The position numbers and the translations under genes are program-made. Below the pieces are notes generated by a model, which worked only from the letters and a program-made list of their open reading frames with translations, was not told the origin of the DNA and did no database searches. Positions 1 through 7,897 of a stretch of 22,716 nt of DNA are shown here, piece by piece (the stretch's first letter is position 1; each line of letters opens with the position of its first letter). The stretch is taken from positions 1 through 22,716 of the forward strand of contig UQRJ01000010.1 in NCBI GenBank assembly GCA_900543345.1, in the 5' to 3' direction. This DNA comes from an uncultured Sporolactobacillus sp. (GTDB taxonomy: Bacteria > Bacillota > Bacilli > Bacillales > Sporolactobacillaceae).

Positions 1-45
1 GATGTCTTAGGGTCTCGTGGGCTCGGAGATGTGTATAAGAGACAG
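1..45. other. Nextera adapter with index (not genomic)
   Basis: Bases 12-45 match the Nextera read-2 adapter ending in the Tn5 mosaic end (AGATGTGTATAAGAGACAG at 27-45). The eight bases before it (GTCTTAGG, 4-11) sit where the i7 index belongs, and GAT (1-3) fits the end of the P7 primer. This is library sequence left by the assembler, so genomic sequence starts at about base 46. Confidence 0.97.
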
Positions 46-63
46 ATGTAAGGAGTGGAAGCC

Positions 64-1443
64 ATGTGGGATTTGACAACCGGCAGCACGATGAAAAAAA
101 TCTTTCTTTTTACGATCCCATTATTTATCGGCAATTTATTCCAGCAACTATATAACGTGGTTGACACGCTGATCGTCGGGCGGACAATCAGCGTTCGCGC
201 TTTGGCTGCGGTCGGCGCGACGGACAGCTTGTTTGCGTTGGTCATCGGTTTTGCCCAGGGAATGACGGTCGGATTGGCAATCATCACGGCAAAACGGTAC
301 GGTGCTCGTGATTATCGCGGAGTTAAAAGAAGTTTTGCCGTCAACCTGATCATCTGTCTGGCTGTTTCGGTCATCCTGACCGGAGCCGGAGTGATGCTGA
401 CACGTCCTATTCTGATCTTGATGCAGACACCGGCCGACATTATCGACGATGCCCAGAAGTTTATTATGGTTTGTTTCTGGGGAATTACGGCAACGGTGCT
501 TTATAATTTGTTCAATAATACTCTGCGGGCACTCGGCGACAGCCGCGTTCCGCTCATCTTCCTTGCCCTGGCTTGTGTGCTGAATATCGTGCTTGATTTT
601 ATTTTTATCGTTAACTTTCATTTAGGTGTCGGCGGGGCGGGACTGGCTTCGGTTGTTGCCCAGGGCTTTTCCGGTTTGCTTTGCTATTGCTACATCAAGC
701 GTTATGTTCCGCTGCTCGTATTAAATCGGAAGGCATTCGCTTTCCACTTTTGTTCGGTTCGGCAGCATCTGCAGCTTGGATTGCCGATGGGCTTTCAAAC
801 TTCGGTCATTTCGATCGGTGCGGTCATTCTCCAAGTTATGCTGAATACACTTGGTTCGGATGCGGTTGCTGCTTACACCGCGGCGGGACGGATTGATTTC
901 TTGGCGGTCCAACTGTCCCTTTCCTTCGGCATGACGATGGCGACTTTTGCCGCGCAGAATGCCGGTGCCCGTCGTTACAACCGCATCCGCAGGGGAGTCA
1001 ATCAGACGATCGTCTGCTCTTGCCTGCTCAGTCTGGTGATGGGGGCGCTGATTATTCTCTTCGGCCGGCAGCTAAGCGATCTGTTCGTCGGTAATCGGCA
1101 GCCGGCGGTGACGCGGCTCGTGCAGATCTATTTTTGGTGTAATAGCAGTTTGTATGTTCTGGTCGCCCTGATGTTTATCCTACGCTATACGTTGCAAGGG
1201 CTCGGCCGCAGTCTGGCTCCGACGGTGGCCGGTTGCGTCGAGTTGGCGATGCGCGCCATTGCCGGTGTTGTTCTGATCCGGAGCTGGGGTTTTACCGGCG
1301 CGGCCTTGGCCAACCCGCTCGCTTGGTTGGGCGCGTTGCTCGTACTGATCGGACCGGCGATCCAGGTGAACCGGCAACTCAGAGAATATAATGATCACCG
1401 ATCCGGTCGGAGACGGGTAGCGATGGAGACGGCCGGACACTAA
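64..1443 (+). CDS. MATE family multidrug/toxin efflux transporter
   Basis: A 459-residue inner-membrane antiporter of the multidrug and toxic compound extrusion family, which exports cationic drugs or metabolites in exchange for Na+ or H+. The N-terminus (WDLTTGSTMKKIFLFTIPLF, then GNLFQQLYNVVDTLIVG) is the family's typical first helix. About twelve hydrophobic segments and the usual length follow, with two MATE halves of roughly 220 residues. The start is ATG 64, because AAGGAG (50-55) lies 8 bases upstream; an in-frame GTG at 55 overlaps that site. The gene is complete although its promoter lies beyond the contig edge. It converges on the oleate hydratase gene, with a shared terminator between them. 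The substrate cannot be told from sequence. Confidence 0.93.
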   Translation: MWDLTTGSTMKKIFLFTIPLFIGNLFQQLYNVVDTLIVGRTISVRALAAVGATDSLFALVIGFAQGMTVGLAIITAKRYGARDYRGVKRSFAVNLIICLAVSVILTGAGVMLTRPILILMQTPADIIDDAQKFIMVCFWGITATVLYNLFNNTLRALGDSRVPLIFLALACVLNIVLDFIFIVNFHLGVGGAGLASVVAQGFSGLLCYCYIKRYVPLLVLNRKAFAFHFCSVRQHLQLGLPMGFQTSVISIGAVILQVMLNTLGSDAVAAYTAAGRIDFLAVQLSLSFGMTMATFAAQNAGARRYNRIRRGVNQTIVCSCLLSLVMGALIILFGRQLSDLFVGNRQPAVTRLVQIYFWCNSSLYVLVALMFILRYTLQGLGRSLAPTVAGCVELAMRAIAGVVLIRSWGFTGAALANPLAWLGALLVLIGPAIQVNRQLREYNDHRSGRRRVAMETAGH

Positions 1444-1484
1444 CGGGCAGCCTCGCGATCGGAGAATCATCTGTTGTTTCGCGT

Positions 1485-1520
1485 AAAAAATCCCCTGAGG
1501 TCGCTTCAGAGGATTTATTT
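1485..1520. terminator. Bidirectional terminator between convergent genes
   Basis: An imperfect hairpin (AAATCCCCTGAG at 1488-1499 against CTTCAGAGGATTT at 1504-1516) has one internal mismatch. A-rich sequence at 1485-1490 gives a U-run on the minus strand and TTTATTT at 1514-1520 gives one on plus, so it can end both the MATE and the oleate hydratase transcripts. Confidence 0.7.
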
Positions 1521-1531
1521 CGGCCGTTTTA

Positions 1532-3226
1532 TTAACGGAACATCGTTTGTAATGCTTTTGCCAATACTTGCGGATTGCGATTGTATGGCGTAACCGGGCA
1601 TATTTTTTTATCGATATCGAAGAGCGTATAAACGGCGATACGTGCTGCCCGGACGGAATACTCTTCAGTAAATACCATGTCCTCAGGAATCTCCACGAAT
1701 TGGCTGATTAAGGCAAAATTTGTGCTGCCTGCCGGTACGACCGGCGGCCGATCGGCCATTGCCCGAGGCTGGAATTGTGCGTCGACGTATGGCATGTAGC
1801 ACGGGATGACATTAACGATATCCGCTTTTAGCTCGTCCCAATCTTCGTCCCACTGAAAGTGACCGATCAGTTCGCGAAAAATTTCTTCGCCGTTGCAGCT
1901 TTTCATGGGTTTGTCTACATAATCGCCATTGTGATCGGGATAGAGACCGTAACCCCAGAAAATCGTCGTGTCCATCTGCTGATCGGGGAAATGGGGTTGG
2001 GCTGCCACTACAATGCTCATTAGCCAGCCGGAATCTTTGAATGTCATCAACGCGCCGCTCCCGGGAATGTTGCCACTGAACGCTTCGATTTTTTTCAGCA
2101 TCTTATTTCCCCGGCAAGTCACCGTGAAACTTTGCCAATTGCTCTGATCTTTATGGCTGAAAAAGGGTTCGGGATTGCCGAGCCCCGGTTTTTTGCGGGC
2201 AATCTTGTACCATAGTTCGCCGGAAATCGGTTTCTGCTGCGGCACGGGTGCCGGGCGGCTCCAATCACCTTGAGTCGTGCTGTCGGTCATACAGGCATTG
2301 GTGGCGATGACGATGTCGTCTTCCTTTAAACGCAAGACCTCTTTGTCATCCAAATGAATGGCGGTGGCGGTGATCCCCGTTCCGTCCTTAAAGTCGATGT
2401 CGGTAACCGTTTGGTTCAGCGAAAAATCGACACCGTGTTTTTCAAGATACGTTTTTAATGGGCGAATCAGACTGTCGTATTGATTATACGGTGTCCGTGT
2501 TACCCCTTCCAGCGTGTCGATCCGGCTAAATTCCAGAATCATACGATTCATATAACGACGCAGCTCAAACAGACTGCTCCACTTCTGAAAAGCGAAGGTC
2601 GTCTGCCACAGGTACCAGAAATTTGTCTCGAAAAAATGCGGTGAAAACCATTGCTCGATCGTCGCATTGTCAAGCTTTTCCTCTGCTGTCGTTAACAGCC
2701 GAAGCAAATCCAGCCTGTCTTGGGTGTTAAAGCCCATTGAGTGGACATCTAAAATTTTCCCATCACGGTCAATGAGCCGGGCCTGTGCGTGAGTCGGATG
2801 CAGATGATCAAAATTGAGAATCTCCTCAGTCACACTCTTTCCGTCCAATTCAAGTGAAGGAATGCCGGCAAAAAGGTCCCAGAAGTTTTCATAAGTTTCT
2901 TCGTTCAGCATCCGACCGCCCCGACAAATGTAGCCCTTTTCATTTCCGCCCGCTCCGTCGTTGCTGCCGCCGAGGATATGCAGCCCTTCAATGACATGGA
3001 TGTGGCAGCCGTCGAAATGAGCGTCGCGTATAAGATAGACTGCCGCTGCCAGAGAAGCAATGCCGCCGCCGATCAGATATACTTGTTTATCGCCATAGTA
3101 GCGGGAGCGGATCGCTTCGTCGACATTGCGGCGATGTTCTTCTTCACGCTTGGTCTGCAGTTTTTTTGCGGTAAGGTAAGATGCGGCTAGAGCGCCTGTC
3201 GTCAGTAGTATGTTTTTCTTTTTCAT
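1532..3226 (-). CDS. ohyA: Oleate hydratase (MCRA family)
   Basis: A 564-residue FAD enzyme that adds water to cis-9 double bonds of free unsaturated fatty acids, such as oleate to 10-hydroxystearate. In Gram-positive bacteria this detoxifies host or environmental fatty acids. The dinucleotide fold is visible as YLIGGGIASLAAAVYLIRD (50-68), closing with E80 at the end of the second strand. Family blocks follow: GGSNDGAG (86-93), RGGRMLN (102-108), NFWYLWQTTFAFQKWSS and PYNQYDSLIRPL. Residues 5-20 form a hydrophobic helix followed by KK, so the protein may be membrane-anchored. The start is ATG 3226, with GGGAGG nine bases upstream; an in-frame ATG at 3265 lacks such a site. It lies 72 bases after the TetR gene on the same strand, probably co-transcribed. 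Confidence 0.92.
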   Translation of the reverse strand: MKKKNILLTTGALAASYLTAKKLQTKREEEHRRNVDEAIRSRYYGDKQVYLIGGGIASLAAAVYLIRDAHFDGCHIHVIEGLHILGGSNDGAGGNEKGYICRGGRMLNEETYENFWDLFAGIPSLELDGKSVTEEILNFDHLHPTHAQARLIDRDGKILDVHSMGFNTQDRLDLLRLLTTAEEKLDNATIEQWFSPHFFETNFWYLWQTTFAFQKWSSLFELRRYMNRMILEFSRIDTLEGVTRTPYNQYDSLIRPLKTYLEKHGVDFSLNQTVTDIDFKDGTGITATAIHLDDKEVLRLKEDDIVIATNACMTDSTTQGDWSRPAPVPQQKPISGELWYKIARKKPGLGNPEPFFSHKDQSNWQSFTVTCRGNKMLKKIEAFSGNIPGSGALMTFKDSGWLMSIVVAAQPHFPDQQMDTTIFWGYGLYPDHNGDYVDKPMKSCNGEEIFRELIGHFQWDEDWDELKADIVNVIPCYMPYVDAQFQPRAMADRPPVVPAGSTNFALISQFVEIPEDMVFTEEYSVRAARIAVYTLFDIDKKICPVTPYNRNPQVLAKALQTMFR

Positions 3227-3298
3227 TGCCGAATGCCTCCCATCACTGATCTGCATCCTTAACATACCGTCTCTGCACCCATTTTACTCTAGCTGGTT

Positions 3299-3910
3299 TC
3301 ACTCGTTTGTCCGATTTTCGGACATCCGCCCGGTTTTGTCAGAATCCGGCGGATTATCTCGATAAATAGCGGACGAGAGCCGCTCGGTATCCGTGGCCAT
3401 TTGCCGGAGATGCCCGGCAATTTTTGCCGCCTTTTCCCGAAAATTGTGCTGGATCCAGTGAATCAGGATGCCGCTGCATCCGTAGGAAAAGAACCGCGCA
3501 TAAAAAGAACGATTTTCTTTGTCCACATCGTTGTCTTGATCCAGTCTGGCAAACAGCTTGAAAAATAACTGCTGACAGATTTTCGCAAAGCAGGAGGCAA
3601 GGCATCCGGGATCGCTTTGCACCGTATTCCGATAAAAATCACGATTGTGCTGGATCGCTTCCAGCATCGTCAGCACGTGATCGTTCCAATTCTCAAGGCT
3701 AATCCCCTGGTAAAAGTTGGTCAGCGCCGTTTCTCTGTAAGTCCAGTCCAGCAACTGGTATTTATCGACGAAATGATAATAGAAAGTCTGCCGATTCAGT
3801 CCGCAGAGATCGGTGATATCGGCGATACTAATCTTGGCGAATCGTTTTTGCTTACATAGCGAAATCAATGCGTCGGATAGTGCTTTTTCAGTGATCTGTG
3901 AACCGGACAT
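3299..3910 (-). CDS. TetR/AcrR family transcriptional regulator
   Basis: A 203-residue DNA-binding repressor. The N-terminal helix-turn-helix is clear (ISIADITDLCGLNRQTFYYHFVDKYQL, about residues 23-49) and ends in the family's FYYHF-K motif. The C-terminal half is a variable helical ligand-binding domain, with a short polar tail rich in D, R and N. ATG 3910 has GGGGAGG eight bases upstream. It is the first gene of a likely two-gene unit with oleate hydratase, so it may sense fatty acids and control that gene; this is inference from position. An inverted repeat at 4002-4044 is a possible operator for it. Confidence 0.88.
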   Translation of the reverse strand: MSGSQITEKALSDALISLCKQKRFAKISIADITDLCGLNRQTFYYHFVDKYQLLDWTYRETALTNFYQGISLENWNDHVLTMLEAIQHNRDFYRNTVQSDPGCLASCFAKICQQLFFKLFARLDQDNDVDKENRSFYARFFSYGCSGILIHWIQHNFREKAAKIAGHLRQMATDTERLSSAIYRDNPPDSDKTGRMSENRTNE

Positions 3911-4001
3911 GGCGCCAGCCTCCCCTTTTTCTTTATTTTAACAAATCCGAGAGTATCGCCGCAGCCGACCGCTCCTCTCTCCCTGTCCGACCGCCGGTTC
4001 G

Positions 4002-4044
4002 ATGCATCCGTTTTCTGCCGGATCGCACCGGAATGCGGATGCAT
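4002..4044. promoter_or_regulatory. Inverted repeat upstream of the TetR gene
   Basis: ATGCATCCG (4002-4010) and CGGATGCAT (4036-4044) form a perfect 9-bp inverted repeat around 25 bases, about 90 bases before the TetR start and 155 before asd. It could be an operator for either divergent gene or an RNA hairpin. No binding evidence exists here. Confidence 0.35.
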
Positions 4045-4162
4045 TTTCAAGTAAGTGACTGAATAAAAAATTTTTAAAACTATCCCCAAATAACATACAC
4101 CGCGCTAAATGTGGTAATGTGGTAATAAAAGAAAATAACGGACTTTTTCCTTTTGACTGTAG

Positions 4163-4168
4163 TATAAT
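4163..4168 (+). promoter_or_regulatory. Promoter -10 box for asd
   Basis: A perfect TATAAT lies 31 bases before the asd start. No good -35 is found at 16-18 bases; the best match is weak (CGGACT, 4139-4144, spacing 18). TTGACT at 4153-4158 is too close to be its partner. Confidence 0.5.
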
Positions 4169-4199
4169 AATTTTACTCCATAAAGAGGAGACGATGGTA

Positions 4200-5318
4200 A
4201 TGGACGACAAGTTGAGAGTCGGCATTCTGGGCGCAACCGGTTTTGTCGGACAAAGATTCATCACCCTACTGGAAAATCATCCCTATTTTAAAATTACCGC
4301 ACTTGCGGCCAGCAGTAGATCTGCTGGTAAAACATATGAAGAGGCAGTCGGAGACCGTTGGAAACTTACTATTCCGATGCCGGATTCAGTAAAGACTTTT
4401 CGTGTGCAGGATGTGCAGGATGTCGGCCCAATCAGCCAAGCGGTCGATCTGGTTTTTTGCGCGTTAAAAATGCCGAAAGCGGCGATAAAAGAACTGGAAG
4501 AACGTTATGCTAAGGCGGAAATCCCGGTTATATCGAATAATTCCGCCAACCGGGGGGTAGCGGATGTGCCGATGATGATCCCGGAAATCAACAGCGACCA
4601 TCTGCGAGTCATCGACGCGCAGAAAAAACGGCTGGGCACGAGATTCGGTTTTATCGCCGTGAAGCCGAATTGCTCGATTCAGAGCTATGTACCGCCGCTG
4701 TCCGCATTAGCCGAATTCGAACCGGAGAAGGTCGTTGTCAGCACCTATCAGGCCATTTCCGGCGCCGGCAGGACATTCAGGGACTTCCCGGAAATTGAAG
4801 ACAATGTCATTCCGTACATTAGCGGTGAGGAAGAGAAAAGCGAACAGGAACCGATGAAAATATGGGGCAAGGTCGAGGGCGGCAAGATTGTAAATGCGGC
4901 GAAACCGCTGATTACGACGCAGTGCATCCGCGTTCCGGTTTCCGACGGTCATCTGGCCACTGTGTTTGTCACGTTCAAGTATAAGCCGACAAGGGAGCAG
5001 ATTCTTGAACGCTGGGCATCCTACAGCGGGAAACCGCAAGCGTTGCAATTGCCGAGCGCGCCGAAGCAGTTCTTGAAATATATGAGCGAACCCGATCGTC
5101 CGCAGACTGGCCGCGACCGTGATTACGAACACGGCATGGGGATCACCATCGGCCGGCTGCGGGAAGATACACTGTTCGATTATAAATTTGTCTGCCTGTC
5201 GCACAACACATTGCGCGGTGCGGCCGGCGGCGGTGTGCTGACGGCCGAATTGCTGAAAGCGGAAGGTTATCTTGTTTCCAGGCAGCAAAAACGAGCCGGC
5301 GTGCAGGTTAATTCATGA
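4200..5318 (+). CDS. asd: Aspartate-semialdehyde dehydrogenase, archaeal/fungal type
   Basis: A 372-residue cytosolic NADPH enzyme that reduces aspartyl phosphate to aspartate semialdehyde, the branch point to lysine/diaminopimelate, threonine and methionine. The nucleotide loop is GATGFVG (11-17). The active-site cysteine is C158 in KPNCSIQ and the catalytic histidine is H251 in VPVSDGHLATVFV. The SNNSANRG block and overall length fit the branch shared by archaea, fungi and some Bacillota rather than the classical E. coli type. ATG 4200 is chosen because GAGGAG (4185-4190) is nine bases upstream; ATG 4194 leaves only three. It has its own -10 box and terminator and no pathway neighbours, so it is probably monocistronic. 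Confidence 0.92.
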   Translation: MDDKLRVGILGATGFVGQRFITLLENHPYFKITALAASSRSAGKTYEEAVGDRWKLTIPMPDSVKTFRVQDVQDVGPISQAVDLVFCALKMPKAAIKELEERYAKAEIPVISNNSANRGVADVPMMIPEINSDHLRVIDAQKKRLGTRFGFIAVKPNCSIQSYVPPLSALAEFEPEKVVVSTYQAISGAGRTFRDFPEIEDNVIPYISGEEEKSEQEPMKIWGKVEGGKIVNAAKPLITTQCIRVPVSDGHLATVFVTFKYKPTREQILERWASYSGKPQALQLPSAPKQFLKYMSEPDRPQTGRDRDYEHGMGITIGRLREDTLFDYKFVCLSHNTLRGAAGGGVLTAELLKAEGYLVSRQQKRAGVQVNS

Positions 5319-5337
5319 CTGTCAATTATTTTTCAAG

Positions 5338-5361
5338 AGAGAGCGAAATGCTCTCTTTTTT
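5338..5361 (+). terminator. Intrinsic terminator after asd
   Basis: AGAGAGC (5338-5344) pairs with GCTCTCT (5350-5356) across a GAAAT loop and is followed by a T-run, 20 bases after the asd stop. Confidence 0.9.
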
Positions 5362-5476
5362 CTTGCCCTTATTTTAGAAACGACGGCAACGTACCGATGC
5401 AGTTTGCCGAGAAATCTTCATATCTGCTTTGCGTTAACTGGCGGAGCGGCACTTCAAAAATTTCAATGTCTTTAAG

Positions 5477-5505
5477 TTGCTTAATATATAAGTGCGATGT
5501 AATAT
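5477..5505 (+). promoter_or_regulatory. Likely promoter of the ars operon
   Basis: TTGCTT (5477-5482) and TAATAT (5500-5505) are 17 bases apart in an AT-rich stretch just before arsR. A palindrome, TTATATAA (5516-5523), lies between this and the ribosome binding site and could be part of an ArsR operator; that part is weakly supported. Confidence 0.5.
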
Positions 5506-5537
5506 AAATATATTGTTATATAAATGGAGGCGAATAT

Positions 5538-5852
5538 ATGAACGCCACAGCCGGGAAAGTGACGGAAATATCGTCGATGCTTAAACTGCTTGGTGATCCA
5601 ACGCGATTGATGATTCTTTCTTATCTGAAGCACGGTGAACGCTGCGTCTGCCAATTGGTCGACTTGCTCGGTATTTCGCAGCCGGCCATGAGTCAGCAGT
5701 TGAAGAAGCTGCGGATTGCGGGGCTGATCAAGGAACGAAAACAGGGAACATGGGTGTATTATCGGCTGAGCGAATCGCTTCCCGGCTATCTATCGGTCAT
5801 TATCGATGCGCTTCCCGATCGAGCGGTCGGTCCATGCGGCCAATGTGATTAA
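5538..5852 (+). CDS. arsR: ArsR family arsenic-responsive repressor
   Basis: A 104-residue winged-helix repressor that leaves DNA when As(III) or Sb(III) binds. The fold is seen as LGDPTRLMILSYLKHGERC, then the recognition helix SQPAMSQQLKKLRIAGLI (47-64) and the wing KQGTWVYYRL. The metal-sensing pair is C36-V-C38 (ERCVCQL), as in the plasmid R773 type. A further C-terminal pair, C100 and C103 (PCGQCD), may add metal affinity. ATG 5538 has GGAGG seven bases upstream. It is the first gene of arsR-arsC-arsB-arsM and presumably represses them and itself. Confidence 0.93.
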   Translation: MNATAGKVTEISSMLKLLGDPTRLMILSYLKHGERCVCQLVDLLGISQPAMSQQLKKLRIAGLIKERKQGTWVYYRLSESLPGYLSVIIDALPDRAVGPCGQCD

Positions 5853-5914
5853 CGCTTCATGTCCAGGACGATGGCTTCGCATTCGTTGTCAGTCAAAATG
5901 AAAGGAACAATGCT

Positions 5915-6364
5915 ATGACGAAAAAAATGATCTATTTTCTTTGTACCGGCAACGCCTGCCGCAGTCAGATGGCCGAAGGGTTCGGTAAAAAATACCTGGG
6001 CGACGCGTTCGACGTCCGGTCGGCAGGCATCGAAGCGCACGGCCTGAATCCGGATGCCGTAGAAGCGATGCAAGAAGTCAATATTGACATTTCCCGGCAG
6101 CAATCGAAAGTGATCGATCGCTACTTGTTGAATCAAGCCTACTTGATTGTGACGCTTTGCGGCGATGCCGAGGAGCGCTGTCCGATCACGCCGCCGCAAG
6201 TAAGAAGAGAACACTGGGGATTCGAAGACCCGGCAAAGGCACAAGGCACGGCGGCTGAACGGCAAGCGGCCTTCCGACGTGTGCGGGACGGCATTGCAAA
6301 ACGGATAAAACAACTAGCTGAAGAGGAAAAAGCGCGAAATGATTTATCGGGGGAAACACAATGA
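5915..6364 (+). CDS. arsC: Arsenate reductase, thioredoxin-coupled
   Basis: A 149-residue cytosolic enzyme of the low-molecular-weight phosphatase fold that reduces arsenate to arsenite for export. The P-loop is C10-TGNAC-R16-S, and the redox relay C10, C82 and C89 sits in LCGDAEERCP, at the same numbering as S. aureus pI258 ArsC. C15 and the WGFEDPA motif (101-107) are also present. ATG 5915 has AAAGGA eight bases upstream. The gene starts 62 bases after arsR. Its stop overlaps the ATG of the arsD remnant in an ATGA junction, showing that arsD was once translationally coupled to it. Thioredoxin is the expected electron donor and is not encoded nearby. Confidence 0.95.
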   Translation: MTKKMIYFLCTGNACRSQMAEGFGKKYLGDAFDVRSAGIEAHGLNPDAVEAMQEVNIDISRQQSKVIDRYLLNQAYLIVTLCGDAEERCPITPPQVRREHWGFEDPAKAQGTAAERQAAFRRVRDGIAKRIKQLAEEEKARNDLSGETQ

Positions 6365-6520
6365 CAACTATTCGCATTGTTGAACCGGCAGAATCAATGA
6401 CGTTTCCGTAGTTTCGAATCAGGTGGTTAAGCAGTCGATGGATGCCTTGGCCGATGTAACGGACGGCAAGCTTTGCCGTCGGCGGATCTTGCGGCTGTTG
6501 CTCGTCCGGGTGCTAACTGA
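6361..6520 (+). pseudogene. arsD: arsD remnant (arsenic metallochaperone)
   Basis: The ATG overlaps the arsC stop and begins MTTIRIVEPA, like the start of ArsD, a chaperone that hands As(III) to the ArsA ATPase. It then jumps to ESMTF (stop at 6409). In other frames it continues as VVSNQVVKQSMDALADVTDGK (from 6408) and ALPSADLAAVARPGAN (from 6470, stop 6518-6520), resembling ArsD's later part with its DGK segment. The Cys-Cys region after the N-terminal strand is deleted, and two frame changes are needed. Family assignment is from memory of ArsD sequences and gene order, not a search. Confidence 0.6.
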
Positions 6521-6598
6521 GCCGTTTTAAGTTGATCGTGAAGTTAGCCTCATCACTCCGTTTTATTGCCGGGATTTCAAGATGAAGAAGGAGAACAG

Positions 6599-7897
6599 AT
6601 GATGTCCGCAGCTTTAGCTATTCTTGTTTTTTTAGTGACATTGACGTTGGTCATCTGGCAACCGCGGCATTTGTCGATCGGCTGGTCGGCTTGCGGTGGT
6701 GCCGTTCTCGCTTTGCTTATTGGTGTCGTCGATTTTCACGAAGTATGGACAGTGACCGGCATCATTTGGAATGCTACATTGTCATTTGTGGCGATCATTA
6801 TGATTTCGCTGATCCTGGACCGTATCGGTTTTTTTGAATGGGCGGCCCTGCACATGGCTCGATTGGCCGGCGGTCACGGCATTCGGATGTTTATTTACAT
6901 CGCGATCCTCGGAGCGATCATCTCCGCGCTGTTTGCGAATGACGGCGGTGCGCTGATTCTGACACCGATTGTTCTGGCGATGGTTCGGGCATTAAAATTT
7001 GACGAACGCCGCGTTTTTCCGTTTGTGATTGCCTGTGGGTTTATTGCCGACACGACATCGCTGCCGCTGGTCGTCAGCAACCTCGTGAACATCGTCTCTG
7101 CCGATTTCTTCGGCATCACATTCGGCCGCTACGCGTTGTACATGGTCTTGCCGACGATCTTTTCGCTTGTTGCCAGTATCGTCGTCCTTTATCTTTATTT
7201 TCGTAACGCATGGCCGCATCGATACGATTTGGCTGATCTAAAAAAACCGGCTTCGGTGTTAAAAGACAAACGGATGTTCCATATTTCCTGGTTTGTTCTC
7301 ATTGCCCTTGTTGCCGGCTATTTCGTCAGCAGCTTGTTTCATATTCCGGTTTCGTTTATCGCATTGACGATTGCTTTTATTTTCTTGCTGCTCGGCAGCT
7401 ACAGCCCAGCTGTTCGGACGGCATCGATTTTGAAAAGTGCGCCGTGGGCCATCGTTTTCTTTTCACTCGGAATGTATGTCGTTGTCTACGGACTTAGAAA
7501 TGCCGGCATCATCGGGCTGTTGGGCCAAGTGATCGAGGCCGGGGCGCAGGGCGGCTTGCTGGCCGGCACATTGATGATGGGTTTTGTCTCCGCTGTTTTG
7601 TCGGCACTTATGAACAACATGCCGACGGTGATGATTAATGCGCTGTCGATTGACGGGACATCAATAACGGGCATCATGCATCAGGCACTAATCTATGCTA
7701 ATGTCGTCGGTGCCGATCTCGGCCCGAAAATGACACCCATCGGTTCGCTGGCCACCTTGCTCTGGCTGCACGTGCTGGCGGACAAAGGTGTCAAGATCGG
7801 TTGGGGACGCTATTTTAAGATCGGCATCGTAATGACCGTCCCGGTATTGTTTGTCACGCTGATTGCCGTCTATTTTTCGGTTATGCTGTTTGGATAA
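6599..7897 (+). CDS. arsB: ArsB arsenite/antimonite efflux pump
   Basis: A 432-residue inner-membrane protein of the ion transporter superfamily that expels As(III) and Sb(III) using the proton gradient. Close parallels to staphylococcal ArsB run throughout: TGIIWNATLSFVAIIMISL, FFEWAALHMARLAGG, ALFANDGGALILTPIVLAMV, GFIADTTSLPLVVSNLVNIV, SALMNNMPTVMINA, and a tail of VVGADLGPKMTPIGSLATLL. It has about twelve helices and full length. Two ATGs (6599, 6602) follow AAGGAG (6588-6593) with spacings of five and eight; either may be used. It sits 78 bases after the arsD remnant. With no arsA in the window it should work alone as a secondary transporter. Confidence 0.95.
   Translation: MMSAALAILVFLVTLTLVIWQPRHLSIGWSACGGAVLALLIGVVDFHEVWTVTGIIWNATLSFVAIIMISLILDRIGFFEWAALHMARLAGGHGIRMFIYIAILGAIISALFANDGGALILTPIVLAMVRALKFDERRVFPFVIACGFIADTTSLPLVVSNLVNIVSADFFGITFGRYALYMVLPTIFSLVASIVVLYLYFRNAWPHRYDLADLKKPASVLKDKRMFHISWFVLIALVAGYFVSSLFHIPVSFIALTIAFIFLLLGSYSPAVRTASILKSAPWAIVFFSLGMYVVVYGLRNAGIIGLLGQVIEAGAQGGLLAGTLMMGFVSAVLSALMNNMPTVMINALSIDGTSITGIMHQALIYANVVGADLGPKMTPIGSLATLLWLHVLADKGVKIGWGRYFKIGIVMTVPVLFVTLIAVYFSVMLFG

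Noticed and set aside
4108..4126. Short tandem repeat AATGTGGT, a little over two copies, upstream of asd.
   Set aside because: Too short to call a functional repeat and upstream of any convincing -35.
4707..5288. Minus-strand open frame of 193 codons opposite asd.
   Set aside because: No start signal and no family pattern; asd itself is well supported.
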